Shown here in pieces: positions 8,605 through 16,424 of a stretch of 64,000 nt of DNA. The stretch is from Streptomyces canus. Its GTDB lineage: Bacteria; Actinomycetota; Actinomycetes; Streptomycetales; Streptomycetaceae. Position 1 is the first letter of the stretch. Every line of letters starts with the position of its first letter. The stretch spans positions 322,279 to 386,278 of the forward strand of contig NZ_KQ948666.1 of the NCBI RefSeq assembly GCF_001514145.1, in the 5' to 3' direction. Below the pieces are notes generated by a model, which made no database searches, had not been told where the DNA came from, and saw nothing but the letters and a program-made list of their open reading frames with translations. The translations under genes were made by a program, and so were the position numbers.

Positions 8605-9641
8605 CGTACCGCCTCCGTCCGCACACCGAACTCCTCCTGGGCCCGCGCCACCATCTCCCGCGCGTGCCGCAGCCCGGTCCGCTCCAGCACGCGGGCCAGA
8701 TCGTCCAGTTCGGCCGCGGTGTCGGCGCGGTCGCGGCCCAGGCGGGCCAGGGACTTGGCGAGCCCCAGCCGGGCCAGGGCCTCGCCGCGGGGTTCGCTCA
8801 TGGCACGGAACTCGGCGAGCGCCTGCTCGTACAGGTCGCGGGCCTCGGGGTAACGCCCCGCGCGGTAGAGAACGTTGCCGCGCATCTTGTGGTTGTAGGC
8901 CAGCGCGCTGGACAGGTTCATCTCGCGGCAGGTCGTCTCCGCCTCGGTCAGCAGGGCGAGGGCCCGCCCGGTGTCGCCGTCGCGCACGGAGACGAGGTCG
9001 GCGAGCCCGCGCAGCGCCCAGGCGTGACCGCGCCGGTCTTCTGCGCCCGCGGCGATCCGGGCCGCCTCCTCGAACATGGTGAACGCGCTGTCGTAGGACC
9101 CGGTGTTGCGGTGCATCTGCGCGATGCCGGACAGCGCCCACACCGTGTGCCGTGCCTCGCCGCGCCGTCTGGCCTCGGCCAGCAACTGTTCGTGCAGCCG
9201 GCCGACGGCTTCGTAGTCGCCCTGGATACGGCCGGTCTCGGCCAGCCCCGCCAGCGAGTAACCGCGCACGACGACATCGCCGCCCCGCTCGCCGAGTTCG
9301 GCCGCCAGCCCCAACAGTCGCCGCGCCAGGGCGAATCCACCGCGCTGACGGGCCAGTGTGCCGCCGCTCCACAGCGCCCAGGCCATGCCCGCGGTGTCCC
9401 CGGCCCGGCGGGCGGCCCGGTAACTCGCCTTCCAGGCGCGGTCGGCGTCGGTGACCCGGCCGAGCCTGCGCAGCGCCTCGGCGACCGCGAGTCCGGAGCG
9501 GGCCGCCTCCCCGTGCCGTCCGGCTCGCTCGGCCGCTCTCAACTGCTCGGTGCCGGCGTTCAGGACCTCGTCCAGCGAGGAGTTCACGGAGAGGGTGGTG
9601 AGCGCGCCTTGATACTCCGGGGCGAATGCCTTGCCGTACAT
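8601..9641 (-). CDS. TPR-repeat protein coupled to the isoprenyl synthase
   Basis: A 346-residue helical repeat protein. At least seven consecutive TPR-like helix pairs are visible, with repeated patterns such as ALWSGGTLARQRGGFALARRLL, GYSLAGLAETGRI and AYNHKMRGNVLYRAGRYPEARDLYEQAL (quoted in pieces). There is no signal peptide, DNA-binding domain or enzyme motif, so a protein-protein adaptor role is likely. The ATG at 9641 follows GGAAAGG by five bases; longer starts in this frame would run through the repeat operator. Its stop overlaps the isoprenyl synthase GTG. The operon is preceded by three TATACA repeats. Function beyond binding partner proteins is not inferable. Confidence 0.8.
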   Translation of the reverse strand: MYGKAFAPEYQGALTTLSVNSSLDEVLNAGTEQLRAAERAGRHGEAARSGLAVAEALRRLGRVTDADRAWKASYRAARRAGDTAGMAWALWSGGTLARQRGGFALARRLLGLAAELGERGGDVVVRGYSLAGLAETGRIQGDYEAVGRLHEQLLAEARRRGEARHTVWALSGIAQMHRNTGSYDSAFTMFEEAARIAAGAEDRRGHAWALRGLADLVSVRDGDTGRALALLTEAETTCREMNLSSALAYNHKMRGNVLYRAGRYPEARDLYEQALAEFRAMSEPRGEALARLGLAKSLARLGRDRADTAAELDDLARVLERTGLRHAREMVARAQEEFGVRTEAVR

Positions 9642-9657
9642 GCATGCCTTTCCGTCC

Positions 9658-9690
9658 GTATACACCTCATCTATACATGCTGTGTATACA
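9658..9690. promoter_or_regulatory. Three TATACA iterons at exact 13-base spacing, with an inverted repeat
   Basis: TATACA occurs at 9659-9664, 9672-9677 and 9685-9690, exactly 13 bases apart. GTATACAC (9658-9665) and GTGTATAC (9682-9689) also form a perfect 8-base inverted repeat. The block is AT-rich against a GC-rich background and ends about 17 bases upstream of the TPR gene start. It is most likely the operator of a repressor that overlaps the promoter. The binding protein is not identifiable from the window. Confidence 0.6.
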
Positions 9691-9812
9691 TGGTGTGCAT
9701 AGTTCCTCGTAAATGAGCCCCGGCCCGGGGGCCGGGGCATCATCCGTTGCCGGTCAAGACGTGGACGGAGCCGGACGGGTTGCCTGTGAGGCGCAGATCA
9801 CTGCCTGGGGCC

Positions 9813-10490
9813 TCAGTGCTGCTGAGCCTTCTGCGGGGTCACCTCGCTCGGCCGTACGACGACGTATCCCGAGCCCTGCAGCACCAGCTGCACCGCTTCC
9901 CCGGAACCGCCCCGCAGCATCGACCCGATGGACTGCGAACGGTGCAGCGAGGTCGCGAGGCCCGCCGTCCACCCGACGACCGCGTCCGTGTCGACGTACA
10001 CCGGGAACTCCGGCGAGACCGGGATCACCAGCGGGTTGCCCTCGCAGACGAGCCCGAGCCTGCCGTGACCCGTGAAGACACTGTTGAACAGACCGCCACC
10101 GGCTATGCCGGCACCCTTCACGGTCGCGATGCGGTACGCCAACGAGGCGTCGAAGCACAGGACGTTGCGACCGTTGACCGTGAACTCGTCACCCTGTTCC
10201 ACGTCGACGATGAAACAGTTCTGCGCCTCGTGCGCGAACCAGGCCTCGCCCTGTCCGCGCACCGTCATCAACGGCAGTCCCTCGCCGGTGACGGCCCGCT
10301 TGAGCATGCCCCCGACGCCCTGGCCCTTGCGCTCGAACTGGAGATTGCCGCGGTAGGCGACCATCGCCCCCTGGCGGGCGAGCATCTCGCCGTGCACCGC
10401 GTACCTGATGCACTTGGAGTTCTCGACCGTCATGCCCGGCGCCGTGGCCGGCTGCACCATGTGCTCACTGGAAAACAGGTCACCCTTCAT
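9813..10490 (-). CDS. AIM24-family protein
   Basis: A 225-residue beta-rich protein of the AIM24 (formerly DUF124) family, whose bacterial members have no settled biochemical role. Family features seen are the opening MKGDLFSSEHM, the RYAVHGEMLARQGAMVAYRG strand pair, the GEGLPLMTVRGQGEAWFA segment and a GNGLFNSVFTG-like turn (here GGGLFNSVFTG). The ATG at 10490 is preferred because AGGA lies seven bases upstream; an earlier in-frame start at 10544 lacks this. It follows the TerD-CAP gene by about 70 bases on the same strand. AIM24 and TerD proteins often neighbour each other in Streptomyces, so co-expression is likely. Confidence 0.85.
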   Translation of the reverse strand: MKGDLFSSEHMVQPATAPGMTVENSKCIRYAVHGEMLARQGAMVAYRGNLQFERKGQGVGGMLKRAVTGEGLPLMTVRGQGEAWFAHEAQNCFIVDVEQGDEFTVNGRNVLCFDASLAYRIATVKGAGIAGGGLFNSVFTGHGRLGLVCEGNPLVIPVSPEFPVYVDTDAVVGWTAGLATSLHRSQSIGSMLRGGSGEAVQLVLQGSGYVVVRPSEVTPQKAQQH

Positions 10491-10559
10491 GGGGGCATCC
10501 TGGCCCGGAGGGATCCCCTCCGCCAAGATCGCGGCCCAACTCACGTCCGTGAGGCTCGC

Positions 10560-11978
10560 TCAGGCGCCGAACAACTGGGTCCAGTACGTGCCCGCCGGGC
10601 CGCCGCCCGCGAAGCCGATCCCGATGTGGGTGAAGCCGGGCTTGAGGATGTTGGCGCGGTGACCCGGGCTGTTCATCCAGCCCTCGACGACCTCGGCGGC
10701 CGAGCGCTGGCCGCACGCGATGTTCTCCCCGATGGAGCGACGGGTCGAGCCCGCGGCGGCGGCCCGGTCCCAGGGCTGGGTGCCCTCGGGGGAGGTGTGG
10801 GAGTAGAAGGCGCGGACCGCCATGTCGGTGCTGTACGCCTGCGCGGCACGGGCCAGAAGGGGATCGACGCCGAGCGGCGGCAGGCCGGCCCTGGCGCGCT
10901 CGCGGTTGGTGAGGCCGACCACCTCGTCGGCGGTCCGCGTCAGGGCGGCGGGCGTGAGCGGGCTGGCCCACAGCGCCGTCCAGTACACATCGCCGGAGCG
11001 GCCGTTGGCGGCGCGCGCCAGACCGACGTGGCTGAAGGCCGGATCGTGCAGGGTCCGCCGGGGCTGCTCGGTGCGCAGGCAGTACTCGACGAACTCGGAC
11101 GGGTCGCGGGGGCCCGAGACGAGGTGCTCGCCGACGGTGAGGTACGCGTAGCCGGTGGCGGTGAGCCGCTGGAAGACGGACACGCCGTCTGGGCCCTCCA
11201 CACCGAGGCGGTCCGCGGAGGCCATCGCGGAGGCGTGGGCGCGGGCGGCGTCGGTGAGACGGGGGTCGAGCATGACCGGGGATGAACCGGCCGTGGAGCG
11301 CGCGGAGTTGACCAGGGTGAGGAAGGCGGCCAGATCGGTGGAGGCGGCGGGCGCCGGAGTGCGGGGGAGGGGCGCGGGGCGGGTCGGAGGCGGCGGGTAG
11401 GCCGGGGACGATCCCGAGGGCGTCCGGAGGGCGGGACCAGCGGCAGGACGTGCCCCCGATACCGTCAACGGCGCGGAAGGCACCGCGGTCGTGGGCGTGT
11501 CGTCCATGACGTCCACCCCGAAGTCCCGCGCCAGCCCCGCGAGCCCGTCCGCGTACCCCTGCCCCAGCGCCCGCAGCTTCCATCCGTCGCCCCGACGGTA
11601 GATCTCCGCGAGCAGCAGGACGGTCTCCTGCCGTGGCCGCGGCGGCGCGAACCGGGCGAGCGGGCGGCCGCCCGCACCGGTGACCTGAAGGACCGGGGCG
11701 GGCAGCCGGCCCAGGGGGGTGCCGGGATCGGCCGGGCTGACGACCACCGTCAGCCTGGAGGCGCCCGCGCGCAGTCGCCGGGGATCGATGGTCAGGGTGT
11801 CGCCGGAGAGCCGGGCGCCGGGAGCGGAGGGCTGGTTGTAGAACACGAAGTCGGCGTCGCCCCCGACCTTGCCGTGGTCGTCCGTGACAAGGGCGGACAC
11901 GTCGAAGGGGCCGGGCACCCGCACGGTGACGGCCCCTTCGGGGAGGGGCAGATTGCCTCCGGGAACCAACTCGCTCAT
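10560..11978 (-). CDS. TerD-CAP-CAP fusion protein
   Basis: A 472-residue three-domain protein. Residues about 1-160 are a TerD (tellurium/stress, calcium-binding) domain, shown by the LVPGGNLPLP opening, FVFYNQP, RLTVVVS and LAEIYRRGDGWKLRALGQGY. A Pro/Ala-rich linker (about 165-212) leads to two tandem CAP/SCP domains (about 213-335 and 348-471). The second keeps AQAYSTDMAVRAFYSHTSPEG, SIGENIACG and NSPGHRANILKPGFTHIGIGF. The first is more divergent and lacks the SPGHR-type motif. There is no signal peptide, so the usually secreted CAP domains would be cytoplasmic. The ATG at 11978 has AGGG seven bases upstream. Confidence 0.85.
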   Translation of the reverse strand: MSELVPGGNLPLPEGAVTVRVPGPFDVSALVTDDHGKVGGDADFVFYNQPSAPGARLSGDTLTIDPRRLRAGASRLTVVVSPADPGTPLGRLPAPVLQVTGAGGRPLARFAPPRPRQETVLLLAEIYRRGDGWKLRALGQGYADGLAGLARDFGVDVMDDTPTTAVPSAPLTVSGARPAAGPALRTPSGSSPAYPPPPTRPAPLPRTPAPAASTDLAAFLTLVNSARSTAGSSPVMLDPRLTDAARAHASAMASADRLGVEGPDGVSVFQRLTATGYAYLTVGEHLVSGPRDPSEFVEYCLRTEQPRRTLHDPAFSHVGLARAANGRSGDVYWTALWASPLTPAALTRTADEVVGLTNRERARAGLPPLGVDPLLARAAQAYSTDMAVRAFYSHTSPEGTQPWDRAAAAGSTRRSIGENIACGQRSAAEVVEGWMNSPGHRANILKPGFTHIGIGFAGGGPAGTYWTQLFGA

Positions 11979-12044
11979 CGTGCCGCCCTGGTGTCGTCGC
12001 TCGCCGGGAAAACGCACACCAGGGCGCAGGGGTTCCCGGCGTGC

Positions 12045-13241
12045 TCAGTCCAGCCTGACCGCCGGCGCCATGTCCTCGTGCCGCTCCACCGGCGCCTTGC
12101 CGCGCGGAGCCTTCGTCGCCTTGCCGCAGAACGCGGAGTCGAGGGTGCGCAGCATCGTGTTGAGGACCGTGCCGTTGTTGGAGGTGTTGGCGACCGCGGC
12201 GAGCGCGCGCTTGCCGTCCTTCGAGGCGAACGCGTACGTGTAGAAGCCCTGCACGGCACCTGTGTGGCCGTACACCGACACTCCGCACGACAGATCGCGA
12301 CGGCGCAACCCGAGGCCGTACGCCTGACCGCTCCCCGCCGGCATCCACCGCTCCATCTGCGCCAGTTGCTCGGCCGAGGTGAGCCGGCCCGCGAGCAGGG
12401 CGGACAGGAAGGTGTTCAGGTCCCGGGTGCTGGAGATGAGCGCGCCCGCGCTCTGCGCCCACGACACGGTCTGCTCGGTCGCGTCGACGAGCGGGGCGCC
12501 GGCCTGGTCAGGGGTGAGATAGCCGTGTGCATGACGGCCGGGGATCTTCATGCCGGGGTGCACATAGGACGTGTCGCGCAGCTGCAGCGGTTCGATGATC
12601 CGCTTCTCGTACTCGGTCCGCACCGGGTTCCCGGTCAGCTTCTCGATCAGCATCCCGGCGACGACGAAGTTGGTGTTCGAGTACGAGTACACCGCGCCGG
12701 CCGCGTTCGTGCGCGGCTTGCGCAGCGAGCGCTTCACCAGCTCCTCGGGGGTGAAGACCTTCTTGCGGACCGCCTCGAACCCCTGGACCGTCTTGGCGAA
12801 CATCTCGTTCGTGTAGTCGTACAGGCCGCTGCGGTGGCTCAGGACGTGCCGCACCGTGATCCGGTCGTCGGGCAGCAGCCCGGGCAGATAGCGGTTGACC
12901 GGCGCGTCGAGTTCCAGCTTCTTCTCGTCGACCAGCTGGAGCAGGACGACGGCGGTGAAGGTCTTGGTGACGCTGCCGATACGGAACCGGTCGGTGTCGC
13001 TCATCGTCTGCTCGCTCTTGCGGTCCGCGACGCCGACCGCGGCCCGGTACACCGAGTTCCCGTCGTCGATCCGGGCCATGGAACCCGGCGCGCCCTGCGC
13101 CGTCGCGGAATGCAACACGCCGAGCAGACCTGTGAGATCCACCTCCGGTGCGGCAGGCGACCCAGCGTGGGCGGGGACCGCGAGAAGGGGCAGCAGGACC
13201 GCTCCGGCCACCGCCCCGACCATCACTCGTGCTGATGCCAT
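12045..13241 (-). CDS. Secreted serine hydrolase (D-Ala-D-Ala carboxypeptidase/class C beta-lactamase family)
   Basis: A 398-residue exported enzyme. Residues 1-26 are a Sec signal peptide (GAVAGAVLLPLLAVPAHA, cleavage after AHA). The catalytic set is complete: SVTK (SxxK, about residues 90-93), YSN (about 187-189) and HTG (about 324-326). This fits DD-peptidases and esterases acting on peptidoglycan peptides or small esters. Many copies of this family are found per Streptomyces genome, so no specific substrate is claimed. The start has AGGAG nine bases upstream. It is divergent from the ROK regulator across a 176-base gap. Confidence 0.88.
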   Translation of the reverse strand: MASARVMVGAVAGAVLLPLLAVPAHAGSPAAPEVDLTGLLGVLHSATAQGAPGSMARIDDGNSVYRAAVGVADRKSEQTMSDTDRFRIGSVTKTFTAVVLLQLVDEKKLELDAPVNRYLPGLLPDDRITVRHVLSHRSGLYDYTNEMFAKTVQGFEAVRKKVFTPEELVKRSLRKPRTNAAGAVYSYSNTNFVVAGMLIEKLTGNPVRTEYEKRIIEPLQLRDTSYVHPGMKIPGRHAHGYLTPDQAGAPLVDATEQTVSWAQSAGALISSTRDLNTFLSALLAGRLTSAEQLAQMERWMPAGSGQAYGLGLRRRDLSCGVSVYGHTGAVQGFYTYAFASKDGKRALAAVANTSNNGTVLNTMLRTLDSAFCGKATKAPRGKAPVERHEDMAPAVRLD

Positions 13242-13373
13242 CCGGCTGATCTCCTGTCGTTTCGTCAGTTTCCATACGAATGAGGAGAGTATGGCGATGA
13301 AGAGAACGAAAAGTGATGATTGACCGCTCCGGTCGGCACAGAAGTCTCTTCAGGAACGCACAGCGAATCCTGC

Positions 13374-13410
13374 TTCTTTTATTGACGAAGGAAAAGAACC
13401 CCTCTAAGTT
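13374..13410 (+). promoter_or_regulatory. Strong leaderless promoter with embedded inverted repeat, upstream of the ROK gene
   Basis: TTGACG (13382-13387), a 17-base spacer and TAAGTT (13405-13410) form a near-consensus housekeeping promoter. The predicted transcription start, seven or eight bases on, coincides with the ATG at 13418, so the mRNA would have no leader; no ribosome site is present. TTCTTTT (13374-13380) and AAAAGAA (13392-13398) form a perfect 7-base inverted repeat straddling the -35 box, a likely operator for ROK autoregulation. Confidence 0.6.
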
Positions 13411-13417
13411 CCCGGCC

Positions 13418-14596
13418 ATGCGCTCAACCCCTCGCGCCGAGACCTTCCCCGCCAACACACCCGCCGCCTCACAGGTGTTCACCACCGTCCTGTCGCAGGG
13501 CCCGCTGCCCCGCCTGGAGGTGGCCCGGCGGGTCGGTCTGTCGCCGGCCGCGGTCACCAAGGCGGTCCGGCCGCTCATCGAGGCCGGATACCTGGTGGAG
13601 GGCGCCGACGAGGAGGCCCGCCCGGCGCTCGGACGGCCCGCGAACCTCGTACGGGTCGACGGAGGGCGAGCCCTGTTCATCGGCGTGAAGGTCACCGGCG
13701 ACGAGATCATCGGGGTCCTCACCGACCTGTGCTGCCGTATCCGCGTCGCCCGGCATCTGCCGCTGCCCGACCGCGAGCCCAAGACGGTGCTCGCGAGCAT
13801 CACGGAACTCGTCCAGCGGCTCCTCGCCGAGGCGGACGGCTCCACGGCCCCGGTCCTCGGTCTCGGCATCGCGGTCTCCGGCGACGTCGACCGGGGCGAG
13901 GGCGCGGTCCGCTACTCGCCCTTCCTGGAGTGGCGCGACGTCCCGCTCGCCGAACTCGCCGCCATGACCACGGGATTGCCCGTCACCGTCGACAACGACG
14001 TACGCGCTCTGACGGTCGCCGAGCAGTGGTTCGGCGCCGGAGTGGGCCTGTCCGACTTCGCCGTGGTCACCGTGGGCGCCGGCATCGGCTGCGGCCTGGT
14101 GGTGCACGGCCGGGTGGTCGCCGGGGCGCACGGAGTGGCCGGGGAGATCGGCCATGTGACCGTCGACCCGGCCGGCCCGCTCTGCCACTGCGGCAACCGC
14201 GGCTGCGTCGAGGCGATCGCCGGGGAAGCCGCGATCGTCCGGCAGGTCCGCGAGGCCACCGGGGCCGAAATCCCCGACGCCGCCGCGGCCTTGCACCTGG
14301 CCCGCGAAGGTGTCGCCGGAGCCCGGGACGTGTACGCGCGCGCGGGCGAGGCGATCGGCCGGGGCATCGCCACCGTCGCCAACCTCCTCGGCCCCGAACG
14401 CGTGATCATCTCCGGCGAGGGGCTCGCCGCCTACGACCTGTTCGCCGAGCAGATCCGCGACGCCTTCGTCGCGGCCGCCTTCGGCTCCGCCGCCCAGTGC
14501 GACGTCCGCACCCACCCGCTGCCCTTCGAGGAGTGGGCCCGCGGAGCCGCCGCCACCGCCATCCAGTCCTTCATCACCCCGGACCCGAGCCGATAA
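13418..14596 (+). CDS. ROK-family transcriptional regulator of the sugar hydrolase locus
   Basis: A 392-residue repressor-type ROK protein. Residues about 20-62 form a winged helix (LPRLEVARRVGLSPAAVTKA), and the rest is a sugar-kinase fold. The zinc motif is seen as GEIGHVTVDPAGPLCHCGNR followed by GCVE, with two CxCG-type cysteines plus a third. It lies directly ahead of the GH27, GH95 and SGNH genes with a 29-base gap to the first, so it very likely controls them in response to a sugar such as galactose or fucose. The ATG at 13418 lacks a ribosome site, in line with the leaderless promoter described at 13374-13410. Confidence 0.88.
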   Translation: MRSTPRAETFPANTPAASQVFTTVLSQGPLPRLEVARRVGLSPAAVTKAVRPLIEAGYLVEGADEEARPALGRPANLVRVDGGRALFIGVKVTGDEIIGVLTDLCCRIRVARHLPLPDREPKTVLASITELVQRLLAEADGSTAPVLGLGIAVSGDVDRGEGAVRYSPFLEWRDVPLAELAAMTTGLPVTVDNDVRALTVAEQWFGAGVGLSDFAVVTVGAGIGCGLVVHGRVVAGAHGVAGEIGHVTVDPAGPLCHCGNRGCVEAIAGEAAIVRQVREATGAEIPDAAAALHLAREGVAGARDVYARAGEAIGRGIATVANLLGPERVIISGEGLAAYDLFAEQIRDAFVAAAFGSAAQCDVRTHPLPFEEWARGAAATAIQSFITPDPSR

Positions 14597-14625
14597 CAAC
14601 CCGCACCCCATTGGAGGTACGACCC

Positions 14626-16404
14626 ATGCGGTCATCCTCGTACTTCGCCCTGCCCGCCAGAGCCCTGCTGGTGCTCGCTCTCACGGCGGTGGCCGTCCCC
14701 ACGGCCCACGCCGCCGACGCCCCCGCGCCGTCCCTCGCCGCCAAGCCCTACATGGGCTGGTCCAGTTGGAGCATGCAGTCGTCCAAGTACCCCGGCCTCA
14801 ACCCGGACGGCGACTACAGCTACCTCACCGAGGCCAACGTCCTGAAGCAGACCGACGCCATGGCCGCCAAGCTGAAGAAGTACGGCTACGAGTACGTCAA
14901 CATCGACGCCGGCTGGTGGATGGACAAGGCCTGGAAGTCGGGGTTCGACCAGTACGGCCGCCAGAAGCCCGACCCGGTCCGCTTCCCGCACGGCATGAAG
15001 GCCGTCGCCGACCGCATCCACGCCAAGGGCCTCAAGGCCGGCATCTATCTCCCGGCCGGTCTGGAGAAGGGGGCGTACGGCGATGGGAAGACGCCGATCT
15101 GGAACGCCGACGGCTGCACCACCGCCGACGTCGTGTACGACGACCTGCGCACCACCAACGGCTGGGACAGCGCGTACAAGCTCGACTTCGCCAAGCCGTG
15201 CACCAGCAAGTACATCGACTCCCAGGCCCAGTTGATCGCCGGTTGGGGCTACGACTTCCTCAAGCTCGACGGTGTCGGCCCCGGCTCCGGGAAGAGCGGC
15301 GACCAGTACGACAACGTTGCCGACGTGGCGGCCTGGAACAGGGCGATAACCGGCACCGGCCGCACCGTCCACCTCGAACTCTCCTGGTCCCTCGACATCG
15401 GACACGCCGCCGACTGGAAGAAGTACTCGCAGGGCTGGCGCGTCGACACCGACGTCGAGTGCTACTGCAACACCCTGGTCAGCTGGGAGAACTCGGTCGA
15501 CGACCGCTGGGACGACACCCCCGCCTGGACCCGGCACGCCGGACCCGGCGGCTGGAACGACCTCGACTCCCTCGATGTCGGCAACGGGCAGATGGACGGC
15601 CTGACCAAGGCGGAACGGCAGAGCTACGCCACCCTGTGGGCCATCGCCAAGTCCCCCCTCTACACCGGCGACGACCTCACCCGCCTGGACTCCTACGGCC
15701 TGTCCCTGCTGACCAACCGCGAGGTCATCGGCCTCAACCAGGGCCCCAACCCGCCCGCACACCCGGTCACCCCGTCCGACCCGCAACAGGTCTGGGCCGC
15801 CAAGAACCCCGACGGCACCTACACCGTCGCCCTGTTCAACCTCGCCGACGCCCCCGCCGCCGTCACCGCCGACTGGGCCACCCTCGGCTTCACCGGCAAG
15901 GCCTCCGTCCGCGACCTGTGGAACCACGAGAACCTCGGCACCTACAAGAACACGGTGACCCAGGCCCTGCCCGCCCACGGCTCGCGCCTGTTCACGGTCG
16001 CCCCGCACGGCACCGCACTCGCCTTCGCGGGATACGAGGCCGAGTCCTCCGCGAACACCCTCGGCGGCAACGCCTCCGTCGCCGACTGCTCCGCCTGCTC
16101 CGACGGAAAGAAGGTCGGCAACTTGTACCTCGGCGGGACCCTGACCTTCCGCGACGTCGTCGTCGCCAAGGCAGGCACCTACCAGATCAAGGTCTCCTAC
16201 ATCAGCGGTGACGCCCGCTCGGTGGACGTCTCCGCGAACGGCGGCGGCGCCACCCGCCACAAGCTCCCCGCCACCGGCGACTGGGGCACCGTGTCGAGCG
16301 TGTACGTGCCCGTGACGCTCAAGGCCGGCGCCAACACGATCACCTTCGACAGCGGCAGCGGCTACGCACCGGACATCGACCGGATCGACGTACCGAAGTC
16401 CTGA
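14626..16404 (+). CDS. Secreted GH27 glycosidase (alpha-galactosidase type) with C-terminal CBM35-like domain
   Basis: A 592-residue secreted enzyme. Residues 1-29 are a signal peptide ending in TAHA. The GH27 barrel follows, beginning with PYMGWSSWSMQSS and containing YEYVNIDAGWW and the nucleophile Asp in FLKLDGVG (about residue 213). A likely acid/base Asp sits in WRVDTDVE (about residue 280). A beta domain ends near residue 465. Residues about 470-592 (from YEAESSANTLGG to YAPDIDRIDV) form a CBM35/CBM6-like carbohydrate-binding module. GH27 members are alpha-galactosidases, alpha-N-acetylgalactosaminidases or beta-L-arabinopyranosidases; which one applies here is not certain. GGAGG lies eight bases before the ATG. 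Confidence 0.88.
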   Translation: MRSSSYFALPARALLVLALTAVAVPTAHAADAPAPSLAAKPYMGWSSWSMQSSKYPGLNPDGDYSYLTEANVLKQTDAMAAKLKKYGYEYVNIDAGWWMDKAWKSGFDQYGRQKPDPVRFPHGMKAVADRIHAKGLKAGIYLPAGLEKGAYGDGKTPIWNADGCTTADVVYDDLRTTNGWDSAYKLDFAKPCTSKYIDSQAQLIAGWGYDFLKLDGVGPGSGKSGDQYDNVADVAAWNRAITGTGRTVHLELSWSLDIGHAADWKKYSQGWRVDTDVECYCNTLVSWENSVDDRWDDTPAWTRHAGPGGWNDLDSLDVGNGQMDGLTKAERQSYATLWAIAKSPLYTGDDLTRLDSYGLSLLTNREVIGLNQGPNPPAHPVTPSDPQQVWAAKNPDGTYTVALFNLADAPAAVTADWATLGFTGKASVRDLWNHENLGTYKNTVTQALPAHGSRLFTVAPHGTALAFAGYEAESSANTLGGNASVADCSACSDGKKVGNLYLGGTLTFRDVVVAKAGTYQIKVSYISGDARSVDVSANGGGATRHKLPATGDWGTVSSVYVPVTLKAGANTITFDSGSGYAPDIDRIDVPKS

Positions 16405-16424
16405 CCGAGCCACCAGGAGCCGCC

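Noticed and set aside
6600..9641. Terpene biosynthetic cluster around the isoprenyl synthase
   Set aside because: No cyclase, phytoene synthase, P450 or methyltransferase is present; one prenyl synthase alone is not enough.
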